From positions 55,016 to 119,015 of the forward strand of contig NZ_JAATNW010000009.1 of NCBI RefSeq assembly GCF_012911815.1: a stretch of DNA of 64,000 bases, written 5' to 3'. Below the pieces are notes generated by a model. It saw only the letters and a list, made by a program, of their open reading frames with translations, did no database searches and had not been told where the DNA came from. This DNA is from Alteromonas ponticola (GTDB taxonomy: Bacteria; Pseudomonadota; Gammaproteobacteria; Enterobacterales; Alteromonadaceae). A program made the position numbers and the translations under genes. Position 1 is the stretch's first letter; the number at the start of each line of letters is the position of its first letter. Shown one piece after another: positions 63,972-64,000 of this stretch.

Positions 63972-64000
63972 TAATTGAAGAGTTTGATCATGGCTCAGAT
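63972..64000 (+). rRNA. rrs: 16S ribosomal RNA, 5' end only
   Basis: The 16S 5' region is recognised from TTGAAGAGTTTGATCATGG (the 27F primer site) through CTCAGAT at the window edge. By alignment with E. coli the mature 5' end is near 63972. Only 29 bases are visible. Confidence 0.95.

Overview
The window looks like chromosome from a marine gammaproteobacterium of the order Alteromonadales, probably Alteromonadaceae. The evidence is the mix of families: NqrM (Na+-translocating NADH dehydrogenase), the TIGR03899, DUF2333/TIGR04219 and CLCA_X families, PEP-CTERM proteins, and the sthA - fabR - trmA - rRNA gene order also found in Escherichia coli. Base composition is even and moderate. I see no insertion sequences, integrases, CRISPR arrays or tRNA genes. 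The window opens inside a probable apbE and closes 29 bases into a 16S rRNA gene.

Layout. 1-12 kb: apbE end and nqrM, an SOS-controlled dinB with a DUF1653 partner, a periplasmic metallo-beta-lactamase-fold hydrolase, a lipoprotein, an amidohydrolase/threonine-dehydratase-like pair, a dipeptidyl peptidase IV, trmN6 and ygjV. 12-18 kb: a tightly coupled minus-strand operon of four genes. In transcription order they are an outer-membrane TolC-like protein with a C-terminal TIM-barrel-like domain, a HlyD-type adaptor, a TackOD1 zinc-cluster protein ending in a degenerate GGDEF domain that keeps the RxxD c-di-GMP site, and a processive family 2 glycosyltransferase. I read it as a c-di-GMP-gated exopolysaccharide synthesis and export system with unusual parts; it is the best candidate here for an undescribed system. 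A PEP-CTERM-like secreted protein and a large surface lipoprotein lie divergently beside it.

18-44 kb: mostly housekeeping and envelope genes: QEGLA-motif protein, orphan ExbD, a phoD-like/fldB/CLCA_X operon, msrA, an SNF-family symporter, yeeZ, yggN, a two-acyltransferase plus mechanosensitive channel operon, the glutathione-dependent formaldehyde pathway (frmA, frmB), a bPH2 membrane protein pair, a hybrid histidine kinase, a PEP-CTERM protein and dusA.

44-49 kb: a phage-shock-like envelope stress cluster. Two sigma-54-type promoters each carry a pair of similar enhancer-like elements with identical 22-bp spacing. One drives a 92-residue periplasmic protein plus a 34-residue membrane microprotein; the other drives pspA, pspC and a further membrane protein. 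DUF2333 and TIGR04219 genes follow.

49-64 kb: assimilatory sulfite reduction (cysJ, cysI, cysH), a DUF3369-GGDEF-EAL phosphodiesterase, a uracil-DNA-glycosylase-family protein, sthA, a fatty acid desaturase whose promoter has an 18-bp palindrome resembling a FabR operator, fabR itself, trmA, a DUF5610 protein, a membrane-anchored RRM protein, and an rRNA operon start with two tandem promoters and a boxA.
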